Below are positions 1-6,923 of a DNA stretch of 9,116 nt, one piece after another; position 1 is the first letter of the stretch, and every line of letters begins with the position of its first letter. The notes under the pieces are model-generated. The model was not told the origin of the DNA. It worked only from the letters and a program-made list of their open reading frames with translations, and made no database searches. Position numbers and translations under genes: made by a program. Location of the stretch: positions 1-9,116 of the forward strand of contig JACCZV010000327.1 in NCBI GenBank assembly GCA_013695775.1. The letters run 5' to 3'. This stretch comes from Chitinophagales bacterium. GTDB lineage: Bacteria; Bacteroidota; Bacteroidia; Chitinophagales; UBA10324.

Positions 1-247
1 ATAATAGGGTGGGGGTGGAGTAGTGGCGATTGGGTTATTAGGTTCACTGACCTTTAAAAGTAATTTGCTCATTAATACAGTCGTTTAATACATCAAAATG
101 TATAGCTGTGAAGCAAATGGAATACAAAGCAGGAGGCTCTGAAAAAAGATTAATAATTCCCAATTCAGCTACTCTACGTGAAATGAAACAGAAGCATTTT
201 TTTTGACCCGCCTGTCAGCGCCGCATTTTAAATCCTAAAGGTCAAGT
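1..247. other. Left-edge region with no supported gene
   Basis: No complete gene is visible. The first ~57 bases are G-rich on the plus strand. They stay open in plus frame 1 (ending ...SSGDWVIRFTDL, stop at 55-57) and also on the minus strand from an ATG at 70-72 running off the edge. Either could be the tip of a gene outside the window, and neither is convincing. A plus-strand open stretch at about 51-206 contains KAGG and RLIIPNSA, weakly like the C-terminal part of an FKBP-type prolyl isomerase, but it has no plausible N-terminal half. No terminator with a T-run for the minus-strand gene ending at 248 could be found; the TTGACC/GGTCAA pair at 203-208 and 240-245 encloses a long loop and is followed by A residues on that strand. 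Confidence 0.5.
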
Positions 248-2332
248 TTAATTTATCAGGAGCTTCCTGTTGACAGAATAGGATTTAGTTTTAACCTCTA
301 CTATATAAAGGCCATTAAGCCAATCAGCCACATCTACCTCCATAGTCCCATTTTCTTTGCTGCAATTGGCCTGATACATCATCTTCCCAAGAACATCTCT
401 AATGATTACCGATGCGTTGGCAGCATTTTGTAATGTCAAAGTGATATAGTCGCTGGCAGGCACGGGATAAATAACAACGCCTGGCATGGCAAGGTTTTCA
501 GACATGTCCACCTTGAATGGGTCTGTTGTAAACTGATCAACCACAGAATATGCAGAGGTAATGATCGGGTTTTCTGAGCAGAGGGATTTCACCCTCCATT
601 CATAAGTTGTATTAGGTGTAAGACTTGTAAGAGTTACGTTAACCTTATTAGTATTTATTTTTATCCAGTTGGTATTCCCTAATTTCCTGTAGTTTACCTC
701 ATAAGCTTTTGCCCCTGTAGCCTGCTTCCAGCTAAGGGTTACCTGCAATGGCTTCACAGTTGATTTCATAGTATAGCCGGTAATTCTGCTGCAAGGTTTC
801 CATATGTACCTGTGTGAGCGATAACTCTTCTGGCCTTCCTCATTAAACATCATCTCCCACACAATCTGCTTTTCACTATTCACCTCGGTTATGTTTGGTA
901 TGCCCTGGTTCCAAAAAATGGTACCCCAGCAGATCATCGTGTTTCCATTGGATAAACGTTGAGCGCTGCCAGATGCCCGACCAAAGACAATATTTCCATT
1001 GATATCGGGATGTTCATAATACCATACAAGGGTAGCGATCTTATTCACCTCATCCAGCGCATATTCTTTTGCACTTGATCTTTCAACGGGTAAGAAATTC
1101 CCATTATTGAAAATAAGAATGTGTCCGTTTGGCAACCGGCGTAAATCATGCTGCTCGCTGAAATGTTCAGGAATGTTATCATTAATAAAAGTAAACTGAT
1201 TGTTTTCACCTCCCATCCTCCATATGATATTACCTGTTTCAGAATTTATCTTAGTCAACTCACTCATATTTCTATTTGAGATCAGAATGTTTCCATCAAA
1301 ATCCCTCTCAATAGAATTGGTATGACAATAGTCCACAGCTGCGTTGGTAAGCGGAACCTGGGTAATGGCGTCAGTAAATTCAAAATGATCGAAGCTTCTC
1401 CATTCAAATATTACATCATGGTTTGCATCCAGCTCTTGAAGAACTGTCTGGTTTACAATAGCATTAGCAACTCCGCCATAAGCCGTCATATCCACGGTTT
1501 GCGCATTATATGCGAAAAGATATATGTGACCATTGGGGTACATTACCATATCATGGCCGTTCGTTTCATCAGCATACCCGTTTCCGCATTGTATTGAATC
1601 TATCAGATTATAATTGGAATCCATTACAATCCAGGTTGATGTTGTGTTTTTAAAATAAGTGAGGTATCCATTATAGTTTAACTTGAAGTCGTGGCCATCC
1701 AATCCAAGATCACGTGCCCAAATGATGGTGCCATCGTTTTCTATTATGGTTGGAAAAGAATTAGTATCATCCTTATCTAACTCCTGCTGATTATCATAGA
1801 AGACACGCCCAGGTGGGTTTTCATTGTGAGTTATTTGAAAGGTAGGCATCGAATCTAAGGGGTACTTTATTTTCTGTACATTTTTGTCAGTGCTCCTATA
1901 ACCAGATAATTCCTGTTCCTCATGCAGCCTGCTTTGCCTGTAACGTTCCATTTCTTCTGCTGAAATCTCATTCCTGGTGTTGAAGGTGAAGGCGAGGCCA
2001 TCTATCGTTTTGCCCTCGTGTGTCTTCAGGGTGGAATGCACCTTTACTGTTATCGTTTCTCCATAATCAAACATCGTTTTTGGCTTTATGACAACAGTTT
2101 TATTATCATCAGATAACCTTATGGAGTAATCATGATTACCGCTGGCAGAACCTACTATCTCCACCATGTTATCAGAAACCGAGGCAGGGTCTATAGATGC
2201 TCCATTTTTAAGAATAATATTCGCTTGTGGATTATGAAAAGCAGATCCGGGCACAGGGTTTACGTAATTGTACTGGGCATGCAGGGACAGAATGGCAGCG
2301 TAAACAAATAAAAGGGTCAATTTAACTTTCAT
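248..2332 (-). CDS. Secreted arylsulfate sulfotransferase-like protein with FN3 domain and T9SS sorting domain (paralog 1)
   Basis: 694 residues. A signal peptide (about 1-20, ending LHAQ) leads into an Ig-like domain (about 21-118, of the kind found in front of many surface enzymes). The ASST-type beta-propeller spans about 158-515, an FN3 domain about 515-603, and a type A T9SS tail about 618-694. By family knowledge, ASST moves sulfate from a phenolic sulfate ester to another phenol without PAPS, through a sulfo-histidine. Four residues fit the ASST active-site pattern in order: H260 (NGHD), H337 (DYCHTNS), R354 (SNRN) and H395 (EQHD), the last being the probable nucleophile. Propeller-like PNGH and DGN turns recur. 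The tail motif reads YPVPAS rather than the usual YPNPAS. The start is the ATG at 2330-2332, directly before a good signal peptide. It lies 127 bp downstream of its paralog on the same strand with no terminator between, so co-transcription is plausible. The natural substrate cannot be read from the sequence; a non-catalytic propeller remains possible. Confidence 0.85.
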   Translation of the reverse strand: MKVKLTLLFVYAAILSLHAQYNYVNPVPGSAFHNPQANIILKNGASIDPASVSDNMVEIVGSASGNHDYSIRLSDDNKTVVIKPKTMFDYGETITVKVHSTLKTHEGKTIDGLAFTFNTRNEISAEEMERYRQSRLHEEQELSGYRSTDKNVQKIKYPLDSMPTFQITHNENPPGRVFYDNQQELDKDDTNSFPTIIENDGTIIWARDLGLDGHDFKLNYNGYLTYFKNTTSTWIVMDSNYNLIDSIQCGNGYADETNGHDMVMYPNGHIYLFAYNAQTVDMTAYGGVANAIVNQTVLQELDANHDVIFEWRSFDHFEFTDAITQVPLTNAAVDYCHTNSIERDFDGNILISNRNMSELTKINSETGNIIWRMGGENNQFTFINDNIPEHFSEQHDLRRLPNGHILIFNNGNFLPVERSSAKEYALDEVNKIATLVWYYEHPDINGNIVFGRASGSAQRLSNGNTMICWGTIFWNQGIPNITEVNSEKQIVWEMMFNEEGQKSYRSHRYIWKPCSRITGYTMKSTVKPLQVTLSWKQATGAKAYEVNYRKLGNTNWIKINTNKVNVTLTSLTPNTTYEWRVKSLCSENPIITSAYSVVDQFTTDPFKVDMSENLAMPGVVIYPVPASDYITLTLQNAANASVIIRDVLGKMMYQANCSKENGTMEVDVADWLNGLYIVEVKTKSYSVNRKLLIN

Positions 2333-2459
2333 AACACTAAAAATTTTTATGGTTCATTGTCAGATTAAAAGTAGGTATAATAATATAAATAAAAAAGAGA
2401 TTAGCAAGGGGCAGCGGCAGAGGAATATTTTCCGATTGAAAGAAAATACAAACGTTAAT

Positions 2460-4565
2460 TTATGGTTTTTGAATTTCCAGAAGCTGGTAGCTTAGCCACT
2501 TGTTACATTTCAACCGACAAACATAGATGCCTGGAGGGATTGATGCTAATGAAAATATTTGTTGATTTCTCCCCGTTGACGCTTTCCACTGCGCTTCAGC
2601 AATCACTTCGCCCAACTCATTCACAAGAGTAGCTGTTACCAAATCATTTTGACTTATATCAAAAGAAAAAACAACATATTCAGAGGCTGGGTTGGGATAC
2701 AATTTAAAAGAAGCTGAATTAGAAGAGACTGCATTTAATTCTGTGCTGAGGGTAGTGAATTCTTGAATATCGGAATATTCAGAGGAATCATTAAAAATAG
2801 TGCAGATGGTTTGAATCCTCCATTGATAAATTGTTTCGGGTAGCAGATCTCCCAGCGATATTAAGTTTTCACTTACAGCAATGGAAATCCAATCGGTGGC
2901 GGTGTTTATCTTATATTGAAAAATATAGGATGATGCATAATTCGGAAGTCCCCAGCTAAAATCTGCTGTGTCTGTTCCGATATTGGTAGTGATGAAGCCA
3001 CTATCAATCGGGGATGCACATCTCTCCCAAATGAACTTATAAGCTCTGTATGAATAATAATTAGCACTGTCTTCAATGTAATTAACCTCCCAAACTATGT
3101 TTCCTGCTGAATCCACTTCTGTAAACCTTGGAAAAGGTTGCGCCACGTCGAGCACTAAACCGTAATTGATGAAGGTGTTTCCATTTGGAAGACGCTGTGC
3201 AGAACCCATGGCATCGCTGAATACATTATGCCCATTTACCTGAGGGTGCTTATAAGACCATACCAGCGTAGCAGTTTTAGCGTCTTGATCTAGAACATAT
3301 TCTTTTACAGTGGATGCCTCCTCCTGCATCTTGTTTGCATTATTGAACATTGTATAATTGCCATTGTCTAACCTTCTGAAATCATGCTGGCCGCTGAAAT
3401 AAACAGATGTATCCGGGTCATTAATAAAGGTAAATTGATTGTTTTCTCCTCCCATCCTCCAGATAATGTCGCCTGTAGATAAATCTATCTTTGTGATTTC
3501 ACTCAAATGACGCGAGGAGAGCAGAAGATTTCCATCAAAATCTAATTCCATAGAATTCCCATGGACATAATCTACCTGGTCGCCCGTAATAGGCTGCCAG
3601 TAAACCATATCATCTATTTCGAAATGGTCCCAACTGCTCCATTCAAAAATCACGTTGTTGCTTGCATCAAGTTCCTGGATTACCAGACCCGTTACATCGG
3701 CCGAATCACTTCCGCCATATTGACTTAAGTCTATGTTTGGATGCACGTCATAACAAAACATGAAGCTATGACCATTGGGAAAAACTAAGAACTCATGACT
3801 ATCAGGAAAATATCCATTGCCCATGAAAAATTCCTTCACCACCGTATATGTTGAGTCTGCCATCAAGAAGCTGCTGTCAAGTTCATTGTAATAGGTTAAG
3901 TAACCATTGTAGTTGATTTTAAAATCTAACCCCTGCTTATTGCTGAACCCTCCATAAATAGAATCGCCCTGATTGTTCATGATGGTTCTTGCATAACAAA
4001 TTGGATTGTTTAGTCTAAAGTTGTAAAAAAAGATGTCTCCCTCCCATTCAGCGCCGGAAGAATAAATGTTGTATTCGGGCAGGTAACATTGTTCTCGGAT
4101 TCCGCTTTCTTGTGATTCTGAAGAAAGAGATGTAACAAATTCAGAACATGCAGTCAAGGCATCTTTTATAGATTGAAGATCGGATGGGCTGTAATGTGGA
4201 TGGGTTTGAAAGGAGAAGGAAACACCATGAATGATTTCACCGCTTTGTTTTCTGAAACCATCCGACACAAATATGTCTACTTTCTCGCCTTCAGCAAATG
4301 ATGTAGTAGGATAAATTAGAATTGTTTTATTGTCGTCAGATAAGATTACACTGGAGGCATGCGAACCGCTGACTGTGCCTTGAATAGATATATAATTGGG
4401 ATCAAGTGAGTTTTTATCAATAAAGCTTCCATTCCGTAATATAATGCTTGTAGTAGTATTACGATAAGTGCTGTTAGGCTTTGGATTGATATACTGAAAT
4501 TGAGCGTATGCTGCAGGCAGGCCAAAGAATGCTGCCAGGTATAGTACTGCAGTAATAATGCGCAT
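2460..4565 (-). CDS. Secreted arylsulfate sulfotransferase-like protein with FN3 domain and T9SS sorting domain (paralog 2)
   Basis: 701 residues from the ATG at 4563-4565. An in-frame TTG at 4596-4598 would add 11 residues (MRQNLIQNLTL), but starting at the ATG gives a textbook signal peptide, MRIITAVLYLAAFFG... ending AYAQ at 22, so I prefer it. Domains are an Ig-like domain (about 24-121), a variable linker with two cysteines (C140, C160), the ASST propeller (about 175-516), FN3 (about 517-606) and a T9SS type A tail (about 618-698, motif YPNPAS). The proposed active-site set is H257 (DSHEF), H335 (DYVHGNS), R352 (SSRH) and H394 (GQHD), at nearly the same spacing as in the neighbouring paralog. 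A 17-residue block (IIWRMGG...TFIND, 367-383) is identical in the two. The two genes therefore look like a tandem duplication that has diverged most in the linker and FN3/tail regions. Predicted location is the cell surface or medium after T9SS export. The phenolic sulfate donor and acceptor are unknown. Confidence 0.85.
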   Translation of the reverse strand: MRIITAVLYLAAFFGLPAAYAQFQYINPKPNSTYRNTTTSIILRNGSFIDKNSLDPNYISIQGTVSGSHASSVILSDDNKTILIYPTTSFAEGEKVDIFVSDGFRKQSGEIIHGVSFSFQTHPHYSPSDLQSIKDALTACSEFVTSLSSESQESGIREQCYLPEYNIYSSGAEWEGDIFFYNFRLNNPICYARTIMNNQGDSIYGGFSNKQGLDFKINYNGYLTYYNELDSSFLMADSTYTVVKEFFMGNGYFPDSHEFLVFPNGHSFMFCYDVHPNIDLSQYGGSDSADVTGLVIQELDASNNVIFEWSSWDHFEIDDMVYWQPITGDQVDYVHGNSMELDFDGNLLLSSRHLSEITKIDLSTGDIIWRMGGENNQFTFINDPDTSVYFSGQHDFRRLDNGNYTMFNNANKMQEEASTVKEYVLDQDAKTATLVWSYKHPQVNGHNVFSDAMGSAQRLPNGNTFINYGLVLDVAQPFPRFTEVDSAGNIVWEVNYIEDSANYYSYRAYKFIWERCASPIDSGFITTNIGTDTADFSWGLPNYASSYIFQYKINTATDWISIAVSENLISLGDLLPETIYQWRIQTICTIFNDSSEYSDIQEFTTLSTELNAVSSNSASFKLYPNPASEYVVFSFDISQNDLVTATLVNELGEVIAEAQWKASTGRNQQIFSLASIPPGIYVCRLKCNKWLSYQLLEIQKP

Positions 4566-4801
4566 TAGAGTAAGGTTTTGTATTAAATTCTGGCGCAAAT
4601 TAGCTGATTTCAGTCAATTGATTATTCGGTTTTTAATTACTTGTTCGATTGGTATTATTTGATAAAAAAAACTCGCATAAAAATATCTTTATTATATGTT
4701 CTCATCATAGTTGGCAGGGAAGCTTAGTGCCCGTTTTTAAAGACATTAATGCTGGTTTTCTTTATAATTTTACCATCACTTTCTAACTTAAAAACTTTCA
4801 G
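4566..4801. promoter_or_regulatory. Divergent intergenic region carrying the promoters of the ASST pair and the FN3 protein
   Basis: This 236-bp AT-rich gap separates two divergently transcribed secreted-protein genes, so promoters in both directions must lie here. I find no perfect Bacteroidota -7 element (TAnnTTTG). The nearest for the plus gene is TAATTTTA at 4765-4772, one fixed base off, about 29 bp before the ATG. For the minus gene, TAATTTG (one spacer base short) lies about 31 bp upstream of the ATG at 4565. No clear Shine-Dalgarno sequence precedes either start, which is normal for the phylum. The exact sites are guesses; the divergent arrangement is certain. Confidence 0.35.
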
Positions 4802-5971
4802 ATGAAAAAACTTATTCTCTCATTAATAACAATTGCATTATGCTTTTCTTCATGGGCCCTCACTATTAATACCACAAATGTTTCAGGCACTACATTTTGC
4901 GGAGGTAACCAGATTAATGTATCCTATACCGTTAATACTCCGGCAAATCCCGGTAATGTATTTACCGTGCAGCTTTCGGACAAAAATGGAAGCTTCGCAT
5001 CACCCGTAAATATCGGAACGTTAGCCGCAACGGGTTCGGGTACTATTACATGCACAATACCTTTTTCTACACCCACCGGAACGAAATACCAGGTGCGTGT
5101 GATTTCAAGCAAGCCTCCCGCAATTGGCACCCCTTCAACCAAAAATTTGAAGATTAATCCAAAACCTACAGGTCTGAATCTCGTAGGTGTTACAGCTTGT
5201 TCGGCAACGTTAACCTGGAATTCTGTCCCTACAGCAACCTCTTATATAGTACAGTTTAAACCTTCAGGGAGTAGTAGCTGGTCACCATCCATTAATGTTG
5301 GCCTGGCTACAAGCTACACCTTCAATGGCTTAATGCCTTCCAGCAGCTATGATTTCCGTGTACGCACTGAGTGCGGCAGTGGTGCAAAAAGTGACTGGGC
5401 ACTAAAATCTGCCTCCACAACAGTCTGTCCTGTACCCACAGGAGTCATTATTACTGATATTACCTCCAGCACTACAACACTCAATTGGGCAGATGCACCT
5501 TGTACATCCGGCTATTTAATTCAATACCGACCCACCAGTAGTACCAATTGGGTTACGGTCACCAGCAATCCGAGCATGGTGACGCTTACCGGGTTGTTTG
5601 CAGGAACATTTTATGAAGCTCAGGTCTCCAATGACTGTGGCGCAAACAATTCTGCATGGTCATCCTCGGTAATATGGGAAACAAAGTATTTCCGTGAAGC
5701 CAGAGACAAGGATATGCTATCACTTTTCAATATCTTTCCGAATCCTTCAAATGGCGATTTTACCCTAACGTATAACAATGCAAATGGGCCAATTGACGTT
5801 GAAGTCAATATTCAAAATGTTTTCGGGCAGTCGATGTATCAGAATATGATAGAAGCGAATGAGGGATTGAATGAAGAAAGAATCTTTTTGAATAGAGCTA
5901 CTCCAGGACTATATTATGTCACAATTAAAGCTGACGATAAAACAGTTAAATCTTCTATGATGATTGAATAA
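4802..5971 (+). CDS. Secreted Ig-like/FN3 protein with T9SS type A sorting domain
   Basis: 389 residues, no catalytic domain seen. A signal peptide (MKKLILSLITIALCFSSWA, about 1-19) is followed by an Ig-like module (about 20-118) of a type common in Bacteroidota surface proteins, with the pattern FCGGNQINVSYTV...NVFTVQLSD...SFASPVNIGTL. Two FN3 domains follow (about 120-208 and 210-294). They share ATSYIVQFKPSG / SGYLIQYRPTS strands, and a cysteine in the RTECGSG / SNDCGAN loop of each. A C-terminal T9SS domain (about 307-389) has the motif IFPNPSNGDF. These features predict export through T9SS and display or release as an adhesin or matrix-type protein. It is transcribed away from the ASST pair, whose single FN3 domains are of the same general type. 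The start is the ATG right before the signal peptide. The Ig-like and FN3 assignments are by pattern; the binding partner is unknown. Confidence 0.85.
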   Translation: MKKLILSLITIALCFSSWALTINTTNVSGTTFCGGNQINVSYTVNTPANPGNVFTVQLSDKNGSFASPVNIGTLAATGSGTITCTIPFSTPTGTKYQVRVISSKPPAIGTPSTKNLKINPKPTGLNLVGVTACSATLTWNSVPTATSYIVQFKPSGSSSWSPSINVGLATSYTFNGLMPSSSYDFRVRTECGSGAKSDWALKSASTTVCPVPTGVIITDITSSTTTLNWADAPCTSGYLIQYRPTSSTNWVTVTSNPSMVTLTGLFAGTFYEAQVSNDCGANNSAWSSSVIWETKYFREARDKDMLSLFNIFPNPSNGDFTLTYNNANGPIDVEVNIQNVFGQSMYQNMIEANEGLNEERIFLNRATPGLYYVTIKADDKTVKSSMMIE

Positions 5972-5986
5972 TAATTTAGTGCTTTT

Positions 5987-6030
5987 ATAAAATAAGATAG
6001 TCCCGCCATTGCGGGACTATCTTATTTTAT
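5987..6030. terminator. Strong bidirectional intrinsic terminator
   Basis: A 20-bp perfect inverted repeat (5987-6006 and 6011-6030) encloses a CATT loop. The loop-proximal part is GC-rich (GTCCCGC/GCGGGAC) and the outer part AT-rich, giving T-rich tails on both strands (CTTATTTTAT on plus). It begins 15 bp after the stop of the FN3 protein gene and ends 32 bp before the stop of the convergent barrel pseudogene, so it suits termination from both directions. Confidence 0.9.
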
Positions 6031-6062
6031 TGGAACGTAATCGGTGATGTATTTAAAGCTAT

Positions 6063-6649
6063 TTAGAATTTATAATTTAGTTCTAAACTTAAAAACTTAA
6101 TTGAGCTAGACTGATATCCTGTAAACCCTTTTTTTGAACGTATGTAGCCATAATCATTATAGTTACGGTACGCCGGCCCAATAAATTGAGTTATTTCAGA
6201 ATTCAAAAACCATTTGTCGTTTATTGAATAATATATACCCATTGCAGATCTAACCCCATAAGTATAATCAATCCTTTTTTCTGGTAGTGTATTGCTCCAT
6301 GAACGCTGAAATCCTATTAATGGGCCTGCATGAAAACTAAATGAATTAGATATTCTAAAATAAAAATCCAGAGTGGCGTGAAGAACTACCCCCCGATCAG
6401 GGAAATAATCAGTACCTGATAGAAAATTCCAATTATTATTAGCCTCAATACCAATTGAGGACTTCTCACAAATCCTGGTATTAAAAACTACTGTAAGATT
6501 TTTTTAAAGGGTGTCGTGGAGATACTCTTTGGAAGAAATGTAACACCAATACCTATAGAGCTTTTATTTTTATATAAATCTTGCGTGTAACTTTTTTTAA
6601 AAGTTAAAAATAAGGTTAGAAGCATGAAGTATTTAATTATATGTAACAT
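6063..6649 (-). pseudogene. Frameshifted outer-membrane beta-barrel protein gene
   Basis: Reading the minus strand from the ATG at 6647-6649 gives a signal peptide (MLHIIKYFMLLTLFLTF..., cleavage likely after SYTQ, about residue 23) and a first beta-strand (SSIGIGVTFLP). The frame then runs into a TAG at 6488-6490. Shifting frame within the A7 run on the coding strand (T run at 6499-6505) restores a long frame with strands such as LTVVFNTRI, GVVLHATLDFYFRI, FSFHAGPLIGF and a last strand FLSLELNYKF followed by TAA at 6063-6065. A terminal strand ending in Phe is characteristic of outer-membrane barrels. Adding one A to the run gives about 195 residues, typical of small Bacteroidota OMP_b-brl-type proteins. 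Either the gene is broken, or the run is a sequencing error or a phase-variable tract. No ATG lets the distal part be translated on its own with a signal peptide. The specific function is unknown. Confidence 0.75.
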
Positions 6650-6788
6650 TTATTTTTGTATTATTAATCTGCTTTAGCAGGTCAATTGAATACAAGCTCA
6701 GTTGCTCCACTTTTTCTATCAATAGTCTGTTCATTTCCCCCAAATCTATGCCTTCATTCGAGATAAATACTTGATTATATTGGCCAAA
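6633..6788 (-). pseudogene. C-terminal relic of a Bacteroidota tail-fibre/surface-type protein (GIDLGEMN motif)
   Basis: A minus-strand open frame of about 51 codons runs from just after a TAA at 6789-6791 to a TAA at 6633-6635. It contains GIDLGEMNRLL followed by EKVEQLSLY and a short helical end. From memory, this closely matches the C-terminus of many Bacteroidota proteins annotated as tail-fibre-domain or hypothetical surface proteins, where ...HLPEVPS... precedes GI(D/N)LGEMN(A/R)LLLxKVEELTLY. Only that end is left: the expected HLPEVPS-like part is missing, and upstream frames are stop-rich AT-rich sequence. No good start codon or signal peptide precedes it. The stop lies inside the beginning of the barrel gene (17-nt overlap with its ATG at 6649), a spacing that suggests the two were once translationally coupled in an operon. 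The family match is recognition, not a search. Confidence 0.6.
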
Positions 6789-6923
6789 TTATAATTTAAA
6801 ATCATAATCATTAATATTTCTTGATAAAGAAATTTATATGAATAAATATCTATAAAATGGGGGAGCTTTATATTCCGCGGAATAAACAATCCAAATTATT
6901 TTCCCCTAAAGCCGGAAGAACAA
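6789..6923. other. AT-rich spacer without a gene, downstream of lolA
   Basis: This stretch separates the lolA stop from the relic. All frames are short or low-complexity, and no recognisable protein remnant was found. It contains one perfect 14-bp palindrome (listed separately) and no stem followed by a T-run that would clearly end lolA transcription. It may be the scar of the deletion that removed the front of the relic gene. Confidence 0.5.
6871..6884. promoter_or_regulatory. Perfect 14-bp palindrome TATTCCGCGGAATA
   Basis: TATTCCG followed directly by CGGAATA forms a perfect two-fold symmetric site with a GC-rich centre, inside a very AT-rich spacer. With no loop it is a poor RNA hairpin; the symmetry fits a dimeric DNA-binding protein better. 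It sits 40 bp past the lolA stop and about 80 bp before the relic frame, so it might once have been an operator of the lost operon. No known regulator motif is assigned. Confidence 0.3.

Noticed and set aside
1..24. G-rich repeat GGGTGGGGGTGG as a KOPS-like or G-quadruplex site
   Set aside because: It is not a match to GGGNAGGG, lies at the window edge and lacks four separated G-tracts within the visible sequence.
1..72. Minus-strand partial gene beginning MSKLLLKVSEPNN and running off the left edge
   Set aside because: Only 24 codons, the PPPP stretch merely reflects the G-rich strand, and a plus-strand frame is equally open across the same bases.
203..245. TTGACC/GGTCAA inverted pair as terminator of the ASST genes
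   Set aside because: Six-base arms separated by a 31-base loop and followed by A residues on the transcribed strand; not a plausible terminator.
1322..1597. Plus-strand open frame of 91 codons antisense to the downstream ASST gene
   Set aside because: It lies wholly inside a well-supported coding gene on the other strand and has no recognisable domain or signal.
4713..4737. GGCA...TGCC followed by a T run as a terminator or leader hairpin
   Set aside because: The stem is only 4 bp with an 11-base loop; too weak to support.
6488..6514. Programmed frameshifting at the A7 run of the barrel gene
   Set aside because: The zero-frame codons around the run (TTT AAA AAA ATC) do not give a good two-tRNA slippery heptamer and no downstream stimulatory structure was seen; a simple indel is more likely.
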